A DNA stretch of 64,000 nucleotides from Micromonospora narathiwatensis (GTDB taxonomy: Bacteria; Actinomycetota; Actinomycetes; Mycobacteriales; Micromonosporaceae), in contig NZ_LT594324.1 of NCBI RefSeq assembly GCF_900089605.1, positions 4,588,001 through 4,652,000 on the forward strand, written 5' to 3'. Below the pieces are notes generated by a model. It was not told where the DNA came from, did no database searches, and saw nothing but the letters and a program-made list of their open reading frames with translations. The translations under genes and the position numbers were made by a program. Shown here in pieces: positions 8,951 through 16,960 of the stretch. How positions within the stretch are numbered: the first letter of the stretch is position 1; each line of letters opens with the position of its first letter.

Positions 8951-10653
8951 CGGTCCTCCTCCCGGCTCACCGTCGCCGCGTAGCGGGGCTCGGCGGCGAG
9001 CAGTTCCTCGTGGCGGCCCTCCGCGACCACCTTGCCGTCCTCCACGAACACCACGTGCTCGGCCCGGCCGAGCACCAGCGGACTGGTGGTGCAGACGAGC
9101 GTGGTCCGGCCGCCGCGCGCGGCGCCCAACCGCTCCGCGATCCGCGCCTCGGTGTGCGCGTCCACCGCGCTGGTCGGCTCGACCAGGATCAGCGTCTCCG
9201 GGTCCGCGACGAGGGCCCGGGCCAGCCGGAGCCGCTGCCGCTGCCCGCCGGAGAACTCCCGGCCGCGTTCGGCCACCCGGCTGTCCAGCCCGTCGGGCAG
9301 CCCGTCGACGATGTCGGTCGCGCCGGCCGCGACCAGCGCCGCCGCGACCGTGGCCCGGTCGCCCCGGTCGTGCGGGTCCAGCTCCGTCCGGAGCGGGCCG
9401 GCGAAGAGCTGCGCGTCGTTGTCGACCACCAGGATCCGCTCACGCACCGTCGCCAGTGCCACGTCGCGCAGCGGTACGCCGTGCAGCGTCACGTCCCCGT
9501 CAACGTACCGGCCGAGCCGGTCGGCGATCTCGGCCGCGTCCTCGGGGGCGCTGGCCGCGAGCGCGGTGAGCCGACCCGGCCGCAGCACCAGCCCCGAGCG
9601 GACGTCCACCAGCTCGCCCGGCCCGTCGGGCACCGGCACCGGGCGGGCCGGGTCGGTGAACTCCGGGGCGAGGCGGAGCAGCCGGACCACCCGACGGGCG
9701 GCGACGTGCCCCCGGGTCAGCTTGTCGGCCGCCTCGGTGAGGTTGCGCAGCGGGCCGACCAGGAAGGCGGTGTACCCGTAGAACGCGACGAGCTGACCGG
9801 CGCTGATCTCGCCGGCCAGCGCGAACCGGGCCCCCAGCCAGGTCACCAGCACCACGAAGACCCCGGGCAACAGGATCTGCGCCGCCTGGAGCAGCGACTC
9901 CACCCGGGCCACCCGTAGGCCGTCGGCGCGCAGCGCCTGGGACTGCTCCCGGTAGCGGGCGCCCAGCATCGGCTCCCCGCCCACGCCGCGCAGCACCCGC
10001 AGCCCGGAGACGATGTCGGCGGCACGGGCGGTGAGCCGGCCGGTCGAGTCCCGGTACGCCGCCTGCTGCCGGTGCAGCGGCCGGATCAGCAGCGCCACCA
10101 GCCCCATCAGCAGCGGCACGCCGAGCACGACGACCAGTCCGAGCGGCTGGGATGCGGTGAGCAGGACCACCGCCACGATGACGATCGCCACCACCGATCC
10201 GGTGCCCCGGGCGGTGATGTCGATGGCACTGCCGATGTGCTCGATGTCGGCCGTACCGATGCTGACCACCTCACCCGCGGTGACCCGGCGGGGCAGTGCG
10301 GCGCCGAGCCGGTTGGTGGCGTCCACCGCGACCTGCACGGTCCGGTACGCGGCCCCGAGCCAGTTGTGCACCGCGCAGCGGTGCCGGAGGATGCCGGCGA
10401 CGGCCTGGAGGACGCCCAGCCCCAGCAGCACGAGCCCCCAGCGCAGCAGGGCGTCCGGATCACGGTGGGCGAGGCCGGCGTCGACGGCCCGCCCGACGGC
10501 GGCCGGCATCAACGCCTGCGCCACCATCCAGACGACGCCGAGCGCGAGGCCGGCGCCGAAGATCAGCGGGTGCCGACCGGCCAGCCAGACCAGGTAACGG
10601 GTGGCGGACCGGGCGTCGGGGGTGCCGGGATCGCCGGCCGGTGAGAAGCGCAT
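8947..10653 (-). CDS. ABC exporter half-transporter with degenerate nucleotide site
   Basis: 568 residues: exporter membrane domain (~30-330) and an NBD lacking key catalytic motifs. Where Walker A should be, the sequence reads TALAASAPEDAAEIADRLG, with no GxxGxGK and no lysine. The switch-histidine position reads CTTSPLV. Signature FSGGQRQ (467-473) and Walker B with Glu (LILVEPTSAVD) are intact. It therefore supplies a good signature to its partner's Walker A and cannot itself hydrolyse ATP normally. First gene of the two-gene operon; TAGCGT ends 9 bases before the ATG. Not a frameshifted pseudogene: the frame is intact and the C terminus complete. Confidence 0.88.
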   Translation of the reverse strand: MRFSPAGDPGTPDARSATRYLVWLAGRHPLIFGAGLALGVVWMVAQALMPAAVGRAVDAGLAHRDPDALLRWGLVLLGLGVLQAVAGILRHRCAVHNWLGAAYRTVQVAVDATNRLGAALPRRVTAGEVVSIGTADIEHIGSAIDITARGTGSVVAIVIVAVVLLTASQPLGLVVVLGVPLLMGLVALLIRPLHRQQAAYRDSTGRLTARAADIVSGLRVLRGVGGEPMLGARYREQSQALRADGLRVARVESLLQAAQILLPGVFVVLVTWLGARFALAGEISAGQLVAFYGYTAFLVGPLRNLTEAADKLTRGHVAARRVVRLLRLAPEFTDPARPVPVPDGPGELVDVRSGLVLRPGRLTALAASAPEDAAEIADRLGRYVDGDVTLHGVPLRDVALATVRERILVVDNDAQLFAGPLRTELDPHDRGDRATVAAALVAAGATDIVDGLPDGLDSRVAERGREFSGGQRQRLRLARALVADPETLILVEPTSAVDAHTEARIAERLGAARGGRTTLVCTTSPLVLGRAEHVVFVEDGKVVAEGRHEELLAAEPRYAATVSREEDR

Positions 10654-10836
10654 GACACCCCGACGCTAGGTGTTCGGCACCGGGCCCCGCCAGCCAATTC
10701 CCGCCGTTCGCGAGCGGTGCCGGGCACCTCCACAGTGGTCGGTGATGCCCGAACCATGAACCGTTCCGCCAGCCGCTAGGCTTCGCCGGGGGCGCGCCCT
10801 GGGCGCCTGCCTTAGTCGACCGGAACGGAGCGGCGC

Positions 10837-11223
10837 GTGACCGACCAGCACGACCGACCGGACGGCCTGATGGGCCGATTCACCAGCGTTCGGGGTGCCG
10901 CGTATGCGGCGGACGGCCTGGTACACGTCGAGGTCGACGGGACGGGCGACCTGCTCGCCCTCGACCTCGATCCGCGCGCCATGCGGCTACCATCGGCCGA
11001 CCTGTCGGCGGCGATCCGGGCGGCGTTCGGCGACGCCCGGGCGCAGGTGCAGGCGCAGCTTCAGGAGCAACTGGCCGCGCAGCCGCCCACCCTGCCCCAG
11101 GGCCTGGGGCCGCTCCTGAACGACCTCGGCTTCAACGCGCAACGCCGGCTGGACGACATGGCCGCCGCCGCCCAACAGGTCGCCGACCGGCTCGGCAGGA
11201 TGGACGGGACGGCGGCGCGATGA
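10837..11223 (+). CDS. YbaB/EbfC-like small protein of a type VII secretion toxin locus
   Basis: 128 residues. The N-terminal half (GRFTSVRGAAYAADGLVHVEVDGTGDLLALDLDPRAMRL) resembles the beta-strand core of YbaB/EbfC, and the C-terminal half is amphipathic helix (AAIRAAFGDARAQVQAQLQEQLA). YbaB-like proteins commonly open ESX/type VII substrate operons in actinobacteria, where they may act as chaperones or adaptors rather than nucleoid proteins. GTG start with GGAG upstream; TAGGCT at 10777-10782 is a likely -10. Its stop overlaps the next start (ATGA at 11220). Role is inferred from context. Confidence 0.6.
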   Translation: MTDQHDRPDGLMGRFTSVRGAAYAADGLVHVEVDGTGDLLALDLDPRAMRLPSADLSAAIRAAFGDARAQVQAQLQEQLAAQPPTLPQGLGPLLNDLGFNAQRRLDDMAAAAQQVADRLGRMDGTAAR

Positions 11224-11546
11224 CCCAGCCGATGCACACCGAGCCGGAGGTGCTGGCCGGTGCGGCACAGACCATTGCCGGGGTCGGCGTGGAGTTGGAG
11301 AGCGGCCTCGGCGCGCTGGAGGCCACGGTCACCAGCGAGAACCCGTGGGGTGCGGACGAGCCCGGCTCGGTCTTCGGCGCCGCGTACACCGAGGTGCTGT
11401 CGCACGCCCTGGAGGCGTACGGCTCGCACGTGCAGTTGCTGCTCACCGCCGCGGAGGGGCTGGCCGACTGGGCGCAGCAGGTGGTCGACACGGACCAGCA
11501 GGCGGACCAGCTCTTCGCGGCCCTGCACGGGCGGCTGGGGGCCTGA
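11220..11546 (+). CDS. EspC/WXG100-like type VII secretion target
   Basis: 108 residues, almost all helical, without a signal peptide: the size and layout of ESX substrates that form a helical hairpin. The N-terminal helix (PEVLAGAAQTIAGVGVELESG) and the central turn NPWGADEPGSVFGAAYTEVL fit the EspC/DUF2580 type better than true WXG100, the WG pair standing where WXG would be. It overlaps the upstream YbaB-like gene by 4 bases, and the toxin gene starts 2 bases after its stop. It probably pairs with the toxin's N-terminal domain for export through an ESX machine that is not in this window. Confidence 0.65.
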   Translation: MTQPMHTEPEVLAGAAQTIAGVGVELESGLGALEATVTSENPWGADEPGSVFGAAYTEVLSHALEAYGSHVQLLLTAAEGLADWAQQVVDTDQQADQLFAALHGRLGA

Positions 11547-11548
11547 GC

Positions 11549-12598
11549 GTGGGTCTCGAACTGCCCGCCGAGCTGACCGAGCCGCTGAGTTGGATCGGTC
11601 TGGAGTGGCCGGAGGCGGATGAGGAACTGCTCTTCGCCGCCGGCCAGCACTGGTTGTCCTTCGGGATGACGTTGCAGTCCGCGGCGATGCAGGCGGACGG
11701 CGCGGCGGCGGCGGTCTGGCAGCACAACTCGGGCGACACCGTCAACGCGTTCAAGCAGTGGTGGACGCGTGACGACGGGCCGCAGCTACGGCTGCTGGAG
11801 GACGCCATCGCGGCGCAGCTCATCGGCGCCGTTCTGATGATCTTCGCGGCGATGACGTTGGCCATGAAGATCGCCTTCATCGTCCAGCTGATCATCCTGC
11901 TGGTCCAGGTGACCATGGCGATCGCCGCCGCGGTCGCCACCCTCGGTGCCTCCACCGCTACCGTGCCCGGCTTCGTGGCGGCCACCCGGATGATCTGCCA
12001 ACGGCTGATCCGGATGATCGTGCAGCAGGTCCGCACCGTGCTCAAGCACATCCTGGAGCAGGCCAAGCGGCTGCTCAAACTGGTCCGGAAGGTGGGCGAG
12101 AAGCGGGCCGCACGCAAGATCGAGAAGCAGATCGCCCACGACCTCAAGCGGGTCAACCCGAAATTCAACCCGCCGAACCCGGACTACTCGGCGAACTGCA
12201 CGCACTGTGTGCAGACGTACGAGCTGCGGCGGCGGGGCATCGACGTCGAGGCGACCGCCCTGCCGCAACAGTTTCACCAGTGGGGCGGCCGGTCCATTGC
12301 CGACATCGAGCAGACCTGGGGACGGAGGTTCGCCCCGGGCGGCAGGGCCGACATCGAGCAGGCGTTCCAGAACTTCGGCCCCGGTTCACGGGGCGTGGTC
12401 GCCATCCGCTGGAACAACGGCGGTGGCCACGTGTTCAATGTGGAGAACGTCGGCGGCAAGGTGCGCTTCATCGACGGACAGAACGCCGGGCGTGACGTGG
12501 CCAACTACTTCGCCAACGGACACAGCACCCAGTTCGTCCGGCTGGACAACATCCCCATGCCTGGCGGGCTCACCCAGTTCGTCCGGCCGCCCGGTTAG
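11549..12598 (+). CDS. polymorphic toxin: WXG100-like N-domain, hydrophobic middle, papain-fold glutamine deamidase C-domain
   Basis: 349 residues, GTG start 2 bases after the EspC-like stop. Residues 1-85 (LPAELTEPLSWIGLEWPEAD, NSGDTVNAFKQWW) match the helical WXG100-like domain heading many actinobacterial type VII effectors. Residues ~88-150 are strongly hydrophobic and could span a membrane, followed by a very basic helix (170-200). The C-terminal ~140 residues look like the Tox-PL/toxin glutamine deamidase papain fold: NCTHCV with Cys217 (or Cys220) as nucleophile, GGGHVFNV with His294, and FIDGQ with Asp309. The family deamidates or cleaves host proteins; the target here is unknown. A small gene directly downstream is the presumed immunity protein. 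Confidence 0.75.
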   Translation: MGLELPAELTEPLSWIGLEWPEADEELLFAAGQHWLSFGMTLQSAAMQADGAAAAVWQHNSGDTVNAFKQWWTRDDGPQLRLLEDAIAAQLIGAVLMIFAAMTLAMKIAFIVQLIILLVQVTMAIAAAVATLGASTATVPGFVAATRMICQRLIRMIVQQVRTVLKHILEQAKRLLKLVRKVGEKRAARKIEKQIAHDLKRVNPKFNPPNPDYSANCTHCVQTYELRRRGIDVEATALPQQFHQWGGRSIADIEQTWGRRFAPGGRADIEQAFQNFGPGSRGVVAIRWNNGGGHVFNVENVGGKVRFIDGQNAGRDVANYFANGHSTQFVRLDNIPMPGGLTQFVRPPG

Positions 12599-12601
12599 GA
12601 T
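12596..12601 (+). promoter_or_regulatory. possible -10 element for the immunity gene, on the toxin stop codon
   Basis: TAGGAT includes the toxin's TAG stop and ends 8 bases before the ATG at 12610, which has no Shine-Dalgarno. That is the leaderless arrangement seen elsewhere in this window. No convincing -35. Confidence 0.35.
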
Positions 12602-12609
12602 CCCCCGTC

Positions 12610-12906
12610 ATGGCTGTCACCTACGAGCAGGCCCGCGAGATCGTCCGTCGGGCCACCGAGCCCGACTGGCCGTTCGGCACCTACTGCCTGGACGACCGCA
12701 GGATCGTGGAGAACGACAACTTCTTCGTCTTCGAGATCGGCGCACGGGAGTTCCTGGTGGACGGCGACATGTCGTACGCCACGGCCGGCTCGGTGCCGGT
12801 GGTGCACAAGGCGGACGGGCGACTGGAGTATGTGCCGTCCTTCCAGATCGGCACCGACCCGTCGATCCGCAACCGGCCCAACCCCGCACCCACCCTGCGC
12901 GCCTGA
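12610..12906 (+). CDS. putative immunity protein (YrhB/Imm35-like)
   Basis: 98 residues, soluble and acidic, 11 bases after the toxin stop on the same strand. The pattern (EQAREIVRRATEPDWP, NFFVFEIG, VPVVHKADGRLEYVPSFQIG) resembles the YrhB/Imm35 group of small immunity proteins. Being short, signal-free and directly 3' of a polymorphic toxin is itself the usual mark of an immunity gene. It would bind the deamidase domain in the cytoplasm. The family assignment is tentative; the immunity role is inferred mainly from position. Confidence 0.6.
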   Translation: MAVTYEQAREIVRRATEPDWPFGTYCLDDRRIVENDNFFVFEIGAREFLVDGDMSYATAGSVPVVHKADGRLEYVPSFQIGTDPSIRNRPNPAPTLRA

Positions 12907-12943
12907 CCCACCCGGCCGGCCGCCGGCCCGCCCCGACAGCGCG

Positions 12944-13198
12944 TCAGCGGTCGACCTGGGTGAAGTCCCAGGCGTGCGGCGGGCGGGCGACCAGGGTCGG
13001 CGGCGGGTCCGGCAGGTCCCGCGGGCTGCTCCGCCACTTCGAGATGACCACGAGTCGGAAATCGGTGGAGGAGAACACCTCGCTGGACAGGTGCAGCGGA
13101 TCGTGCTCGAACTCGGGCAGCACGGTCTCGCAGACCCAGGTGATCAGGTCGGCGAAGCCGTACGGCTCGGCCTTCGCCTCCCACATCCGGACGATCAC
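12944..13198 (-). CDS. small conserved protein, monooxygenase-like (ABM) fold possible
   Basis: 84 residues, GTG start preceded by GGGAGGGG at good spacing, 16 bases after the tsaD stop on the same strand. The start MIVRMWEAKAEP followed by a helix and the core SSEVFSSTDFRLVVISKW suggest a small alpha/beta barrel like antibiotic-biosynthesis monooxygenase domains. No catalytic function can be read. Position suggests co-transcription with tsaD. It ends 37 bases from the convergent immunity gene. Confidence 0.6.
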   Translation of the reverse strand: MIVRMWEAKAEPYGFADLITWVCETVLPEFEHDPLHLSSEVFSSTDFRLVVISKWRSSPRDLPDPPPTLVARPPHAWDFTQVDR

Positions 13199-13214
13199 AG
13201 CGGTCCCCTCCCGC

Positions 13215-14261
13215 TCAGACGCTGACCACGGTCAGCGGCATCGCCGAGTCGGCCGGCAGGTCGAGGCGGCTCGGGGCGACGCCCGAGGCGACCAGGTGCG
13301 AACCCAGCGCGGCCACCATCGCGCCGTTGTCGGTGCACAGCCCCGGGCGGGGCGTACGCACCCGGATGCCGTGCCTCGCCGCCCGGTGCTCGGCCATCGC
13401 CCGCAGCCGCGAGTTGGCCGCCACCCCACCGCCGATCACCAGCGTGTCGATCCCGCTGCTGCGGCAGGAGTCCAGGGCCTTGCCGACCAGCACGTCGCAG
13501 ACCGCCTCCTGGAAGGACGCGGCCACGTCGGCGACCGGAACCGGCTCGCCGGCCCGCTGCCGGGCCTCCACCCAGCGCGCCACCGCGGTCTTCAGCCCGG
13601 AGAACGAGAAGTCGTAGCGGTGGGCGGCCAGGTCCTTCGGCGCGGTCAGCCCGCGCGGGAAGGCGATGGCCGCCGGATCGCCGGCCCGCGCCTCCCGGTC
13701 GATCCACGGGCCGCCCGGGAACGGCAACCCGAGCAGCCGGGCCACCTTGTCGAACGCCTCACCGGCGGCGTCGTCGATGGTCGAGCCGAGCGGGGTGACG
13801 CCCCGGGCCAGGTCGTCGACGCGCAGCAGCGACGAGTGCCCGCCGGAGACCAGCAGGGCGATCGCCGGCTCGGGCAGCGGGCCGTGTTCCAGGGTGTCCA
13901 CGGCGACGTGCGCGGCGAGGTGGTTGACGCCGTACACCGGCTTCTCGGCGGCGACCGCGTACCCCTTCGCGGCGGCGACCCCGACGAGCAGCGCGCCGGC
14001 CAGGCCGGGACCGGAGGTGACGGCGATCGCGTCGATGTCCGCGAGCGTCACCCCGGCCTGCTTCAGCGCCCGGTCCATGGTCGGCACGATCGCCTCCAGG
14101 TGGGCTCGGCTGGCCACCTCGGGCACCACGCCGCCGAACCGGGCGTGCTCCTCGACGCTGGAGGCCAGCGCGTCGGCGAGCAGGGTGTGCCCACGGACGA
14201 TGCCGACCCCGGTCTCGTCGCAGGAGGTCTCGATGCCGAGGATCAGTGGTTCGTCAGCCAT
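13215..14261 (-). CDS. tsaD: tRNA N6-adenosine threonylcarbamoyltransferase TsaD
   Basis: 348 residues, the full family length. Transfers the threonylcarbamoyl group to A37 of ANN-decoding tRNAs, with TsaB and TsaE, both encoded nearby. The ASKHA fold is clear from the start [17 protein letters not shown], with the metal-binding pair His114/His118 ([10 protein letters not shown]), the motif [22 protein letters not shown], and [10 protein letters not shown]. The ATG at 14261 matches the family N terminus; the open frame upstream of it is only the rimI region in another frame. It starts 5 bases after the rimI stop. Confidence 0.95.
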   Translation of the reverse strand: MADEPLILGIETSCDETGVGIVRGHTLLADALASSVEEHARFGGVVPEVASRAHLEAIVPTMDRALKQAGVTLADIDAIAVTSGPGLAGALLVGVAAAKGYAVAAEKPVYGVNHLAAHVAVDTLEHGPLPEPAIALLVSGGHSSLLRVDDLARGVTPLGSTIDDAAGEAFDKVARLLGLPFPGGPWIDREARAGDPAAIAFPRGLTAPKDLAAHRYDFSFSGLKTAVARWVEARQRAGEPVPVADVAASFQEAVCDVLVGKALDSCRSSGIDTLVIGGGVAANSRLRAMAEHRAARHGIRVRTPRPGLCTDNGAMVAALGSHLVASGVAPSRLDLPADSAMPLTVVSV

Positions 14262-14266
14262 GCTCG

Positions 14267-14719
14267 TCAGTCCTCGTTGCGCTGCATGACCAGCGCGTCG
14301 GTGTTGCTCGGTTGGTAGTAGCCGCGGCGCACGCCGATCGGCTCGAAGCCGTACGTGGCGTAGAGACGCTGCGCCGGGGCGTTGTCCGCGGCGACCTCCA
14401 ACAGCGTGCTGCGGATTTCGCGCCGGGCCGCCTCGGCGAGCAGCGCCTCCAGCAGCGCCCGGCCGATCCCCCGGCGCTGCGCGTCGCGGCGGACCGCGAT
14501 GTTCTGCACCCACGCCTCGTCGGGCGGTGCCACCAGCAGCCCGGCGTAGCCGAGCACGGTCCCGTCGTCGTCGATGGCGACCAGGTAGAAGTGCCCGCTC
14601 GCCAACTCGTTCCAGAACATCGCCGGGGACCACCGCTCGACGCCGAAGAGGTCCGCCTCGATGGGCAGCACCTGGTCGATGTGCCACCAGCGGAAGCGCT
14701 CCAGTCGCGCGCCCGTCAT
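14267..14719 (-). CDS. rimI: ribosomal protein S18 alanine N-acetyltransferase RimI-like
   Basis: 150-residue GNAT acetyltransferase. Acetyl-CoA binding motif A is visible in [19 protein letters not shown], preceded by WVQNIAV, with C-terminal [17 protein letters not shown]. It lies between tsaB and tsaD, the standard actinobacterial order, and overlaps tsaB by 4 bases. RimI acetylates the N-terminal alanine of S18 in E. coli; substrates in actinobacteria may be broader. Confidence 0.9.
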   Translation of the reverse strand: MTGARLERFRWWHIDQVLPIEADLFGVERWSPAMFWNELASGHFYLVAIDDDGTVLGYAGLLVAPPDEAWVQNIAVRRDAQRRGIGRALLEALLAEAARREIRSTLLEVAADNAPAQRLYATYGFEPIGVRRGYYQPSNTDALVMQRNED

Positions 14720-15393
14720 GGCAGGACCGGCTTGTGGCCGGTGGCCGCGACGGCGTCCGGGCGACGCAGGTAGAGCGGGGTGAGCGGCTCGCCGGGTGCG
14801 CCCGCGCGGATCCGCTCGGCGGCGAGCCGGGCCAGCGCCGTCGCGTCCGGGTAGCGCGGTTCGACCCGCAGCGGCAGGCCGAGGACGTCCGCGTACCGGT
14901 GTGCGCCGTCACCGACCGCCACGGTGACGGCCAGGTCGCGGGCGCGCTCCGCGGCGACCGCGGGGGCGTCCACGTTCGGGCCGGCGATCCGCTGGCCGGC
15001 GCCGTCGTAGACCGCCCAGTAGACCTCCCGCCGCCGCGCGTCGCTGGCGGCCAGGACCGGTTCGCCGGCGACCGCCGGGTGGCCGATCCCGTCCAGCGAG
15101 CAGACACCGTACGTGGGGATGCCCAGCACCTGCCCCATGGTGGCGGCGGTGACCAGGCCGACCCGCAGCCCGGTGAACGGCCCCGGGCCAAGCCCGGCGA
15201 CGATCGCGCCGAGGTCGCCGGGGCGGGCGTCGGTGTCGGCCAGCACCGCGTCGACCTGCGGGGCGAGCAGCTCCCCGTGGGCCCGGGCGTCGACCGTGCA
15301 CCGCTGCGCCCGGGCCACGACACCGTCCGCCGAGACCTCGACCAGGGCCGCGGTCACCGCGGGCGTCGAGGAGTCCACCACGAGTACGAGCAC
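14716..15393 (-). CDS. tsaB: tRNA threonylcarbamoyladenosine biosynthesis protein TsaB
   Basis: 225 residues. ASKHA-fold partner that dimerises with TsaD in t6A synthesis and has no transferase activity alone. Motifs: [17 protein letters not shown] at the N terminus, [19 protein letters not shown] ([15 protein letters not shown]) near residue 70, and [18 protein letters not shown] toward the end. GTG start at 15393 with a -10 hexamer 8 bases upstream. Overlaps rimI by 4 bases. In most relatives tsaE lies directly upstream; here ung and an opposite-strand HTH gene separate them. Confidence 0.92.
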   Translation of the reverse strand: MLVLVVDSSTPAVTAALVEVSADGVVARAQRCTVDARAHGELLAPQVDAVLADTDARPGDLGAIVAGLGPGPFTGLRVGLVTAATMGQVLGIPTYGVCSLDGIGHPAVAGEPVLAASDARRREVYWAVYDGAGQRIAGPNVDAPAVAAERARDLAVTVAVGDGAHRYADVLGLPLRVEPRYPDATALARLAAERIRAGAPGEPLTPLYLRRPDAVAATGHKPVLP

Positions 15394-15401
15394 GGTATGC
15401 C

Positions 15402-15407
15402 AGCCTA
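15402..15407 (-). promoter_or_regulatory. -10 element of a leaderless tsaB promoter
   Basis: TAGGCT (minus strand) ends 8 bases before the tsaB GTG and there is no Shine-Dalgarno. It lies within 15 bases of the inverted repeat at 15420-15434, which could regulate it. Confidence 0.5.
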
Positions 15408-15419
15408 GCCGGGACTTCG

Positions 15420-15434
15420 GTCACGCCTCGTGAC
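15420..15434. promoter_or_regulatory. inverted repeat GTCACG-CCT-CGTGAC between divergent genes
   Basis: Perfect 6-base arms with a 3-base spacer in the 92-base gap between tsaB and the HTH gene, next to the tsaB -10. Possible operator for the HTH protein encoded just downstream. Confidence 0.4.
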
Positions 15435-15440
15435 GGGATG

Positions 15441-15464
15441 ACCTCCTACGACTCGGTAGGAGGT
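15441..15464. promoter_or_regulatory. 9-bp inverted repeat upstream of the HTH gene
   Basis: Arms ACCTCCTAC (15441-15449) and GTAGGAGGT (15456-15464) are exactly complementary with a 6-base loop. A related half, AGGAGGTAT, recurs at 15492-15500 just inside the proposed coding start. As DNA it could be an autoregulatory operator; as RNA it would be a hairpin hiding an AGGAGG. Confidence 0.45.
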
Positions 15465-15485
15465 TGATACCGCTGAGTCATCAAT

Positions 15486-16235
15486 ATGACCAGGAGGTAT
15501 CAGCCTTCTCATTCTCTGCATCACCATGCTGAGGTGCCTGAATCACGCCTCGTCAGCCAGATCGGCGCGGCGGTCCGCCACCAGCGCGAGCTGAACGAAC
15601 TCAACCAACGACAACTGGCGGAGCGGGCCGGCGTCAGCCAGGCAGCGGTCGCGCGGATCGAACGGGGCGACCGGTCCCCGAGCCTGCCGGTGCTGGAACG
15701 GCTGCTCGCCGCAATGGACGTACAGCTCACGATCGGGGTGGAGCCGCTCGACGGTCATCTGGACGCGGCGCTCGACGCGCTGGTTGCGCGGCCGGTCAAC
15801 GAGCGGATCGACGAGTTGGGGCTGGCTCGGATGCTCGACGCGCTGGGCGGACTGCCGTACGTGCTGACCGGGAGCACGGCGTCGCTGCTCCAGGGCGCGC
15901 CGCTCCCGGTCGACGCGGTGGAGGTCGCGGTGCGGTGGCGCGACTCGGGCCTCCTGACCGCCTGGCTGGAGCGGGCGTACGGGCAGCGGTGGAACGCCCG
16001 CTGGGCGGAGTGGGGCAACCTGCGGCTCGAACCCGAGGAGCCCGGCGAGCACCGCTGGCGGACCCGGTACGGCGAGCTGTGGGCGCGGATGTGCGACGAG
16101 CTGCCCGAGCCGGTCGAGGTGCGGCACGGTGGGCGCAGCTATTGGGTCGAGCCGCTGGCGCGGGTCGAGGTGACTGACCCGCGCGCCGCCGACCTGCTGC
16201 GCCGGCACCGGCAGCGGCTGGCGTCAGCCGGCTGA
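15486..16235 (+). CDS. XRE-type HTH protein with nucleotidyltransferase-like C-terminal domain
   Basis: Up to 249 residues. Residues ~23-80 are an XRE helix-turn-helix (LNQRQLAERAGVSQAAVARIERGDRSPSLPVLERLL). The C-terminal part contains YVLTGSTASLLQG followed by VDAVEVAVRW, reminiscent of the GS...DxD core of minimal nucleotidyltransferases, but the acidic residues are weak, so catalytic activity is doubtful. Start is uncertain: ATG 15486 has no Shine-Dalgarno (AGGAGG lies inside the frame at 15492), and GTG 15534, just before the HTH, is an alternative. It overlaps the convergent ung gene by 12 bases and splits the usual tsaE-tsaB adjacency. Could be an antitoxin-like regulator without a toxin. 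Confidence 0.65.
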   Translation: MTRRYQPSHSLHHHAEVPESRLVSQIGAAVRHQRELNELNQRQLAERAGVSQAAVARIERGDRSPSLPVLERLLAAMDVQLTIGVEPLDGHLDAALDALVARPVNERIDELGLARMLDALGGLPYVLTGSTASLLQGAPLPVDAVEVAVRWRDSGLLTAWLERAYGQRWNARWAEWGNLRLEPEEPGEHRWRTRYGELWARMCDELPEPVEVRHGGRSYWVEPLARVEVTDPRAADLLRRHRQRLASAG

Positions 16236-16925
16236 GCGCTCCCAGTCGATGGTGGGCAGCCCGGCGTCGGCGAGGGCCTTGTTCGCCGCGCTGAACGGGC
16301 GGCTGCCCAGGAAGCCACGCGGGTTCATCGGGCTGGGGTGACCGGCCTCCAGCACCACGTGCCGCGGGTTGCTGACCAGGGCGGCCTTCTTGCGGGCGTA
16401 ACCACCCCAGAGCAGGAAGACCACCCGCTGGTCGAGGGCGTCCAACGCCCGGATGGTGGCGTCGGTGAACTCCTCCCAGCCCTGGTTGGCGTGCGAGCCC
16501 GGGCTGGCCTGCCGGACGGTGAGCACCGAGTTGAGCAGCAGCACGCCCTGCGCCGCCCAGCCGGTCAGGTTGCCGCTGCGCGGCTTCGGCACGCCCAGGT
16601 CCTCACCCAACTCCTTGAAGACGTTGCGCAACGACGGCGGCACCGACACCCCCTCGCGCACGCTGAAGCTCAGCCCGTGCGCCTGCCCCGCCTTGTGGTA
16701 CGGATCCTGCCCGAGGATCAGCACCCGGCACTCCGCCGGCCCGCACAGCCGGTAGGCGGAGAACAGGTCCTCGACCGGAGGGAAGACCGTGGCGGTCGCG
16801 TATTCCCCGGCGACGAACTCGGCCAACGCCGCGGTGCGGGCCGGGTCGAGGTGCGGGGTGAGCACCGCCTGCCACGCGTCGGGCAGGAGCGTCAGCAGGT
16901 CGAGGGTGGGGGCGTCGTCGGGCAT
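16224..16925 (-). CDS. ung: uracil-DNA glycosylase
   Basis: 233 residues, family 1 UDG. Excises uracil from DNA, starting base-excision repair. The water-activating loop is GQDPYHKAGQAHGLSFS (Asp74), the minor-groove loop is HPSPMN near the C terminus, and the uracil pocket is LLLNSVLTVRQASPGSH. GGAAGG lies 6 bases before the ATG. It has what looks like its own promoter overlapping the end of tsaE. The 3' end overlaps the convergent HTH gene by 12 bases. Confidence 0.95.
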   Translation of the reverse strand: MPDDAPTLDLLTLLPDAWQAVLTPHLDPARTAALAEFVAGEYATATVFPPVEDLFSAYRLCGPAECRVLILGQDPYHKAGQAHGLSFSVREGVSVPPSLRNVFKELGEDLGVPKPRSGNLTGWAAQGVLLLNSVLTVRQASPGSHANQGWEEFTDATIRALDALDQRVVFLLWGGYARKKAALVSNPRHVVLEAGHPSPMNPRGFLGSRPFSAANKALADAGLPTIDWERSAG

Positions 16926-16960
16926 CGGCAACCTTCCGCCGGTCGAGATCGGTCCCGGGC

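Noticed and set aside
13215..15323. N-terminal extension of tsaD to 702 codons
   Set aside because: The extra part only re-reads rimI and tsaB in another frame; TsaD proteins start with the [10 protein letters not shown] strand.
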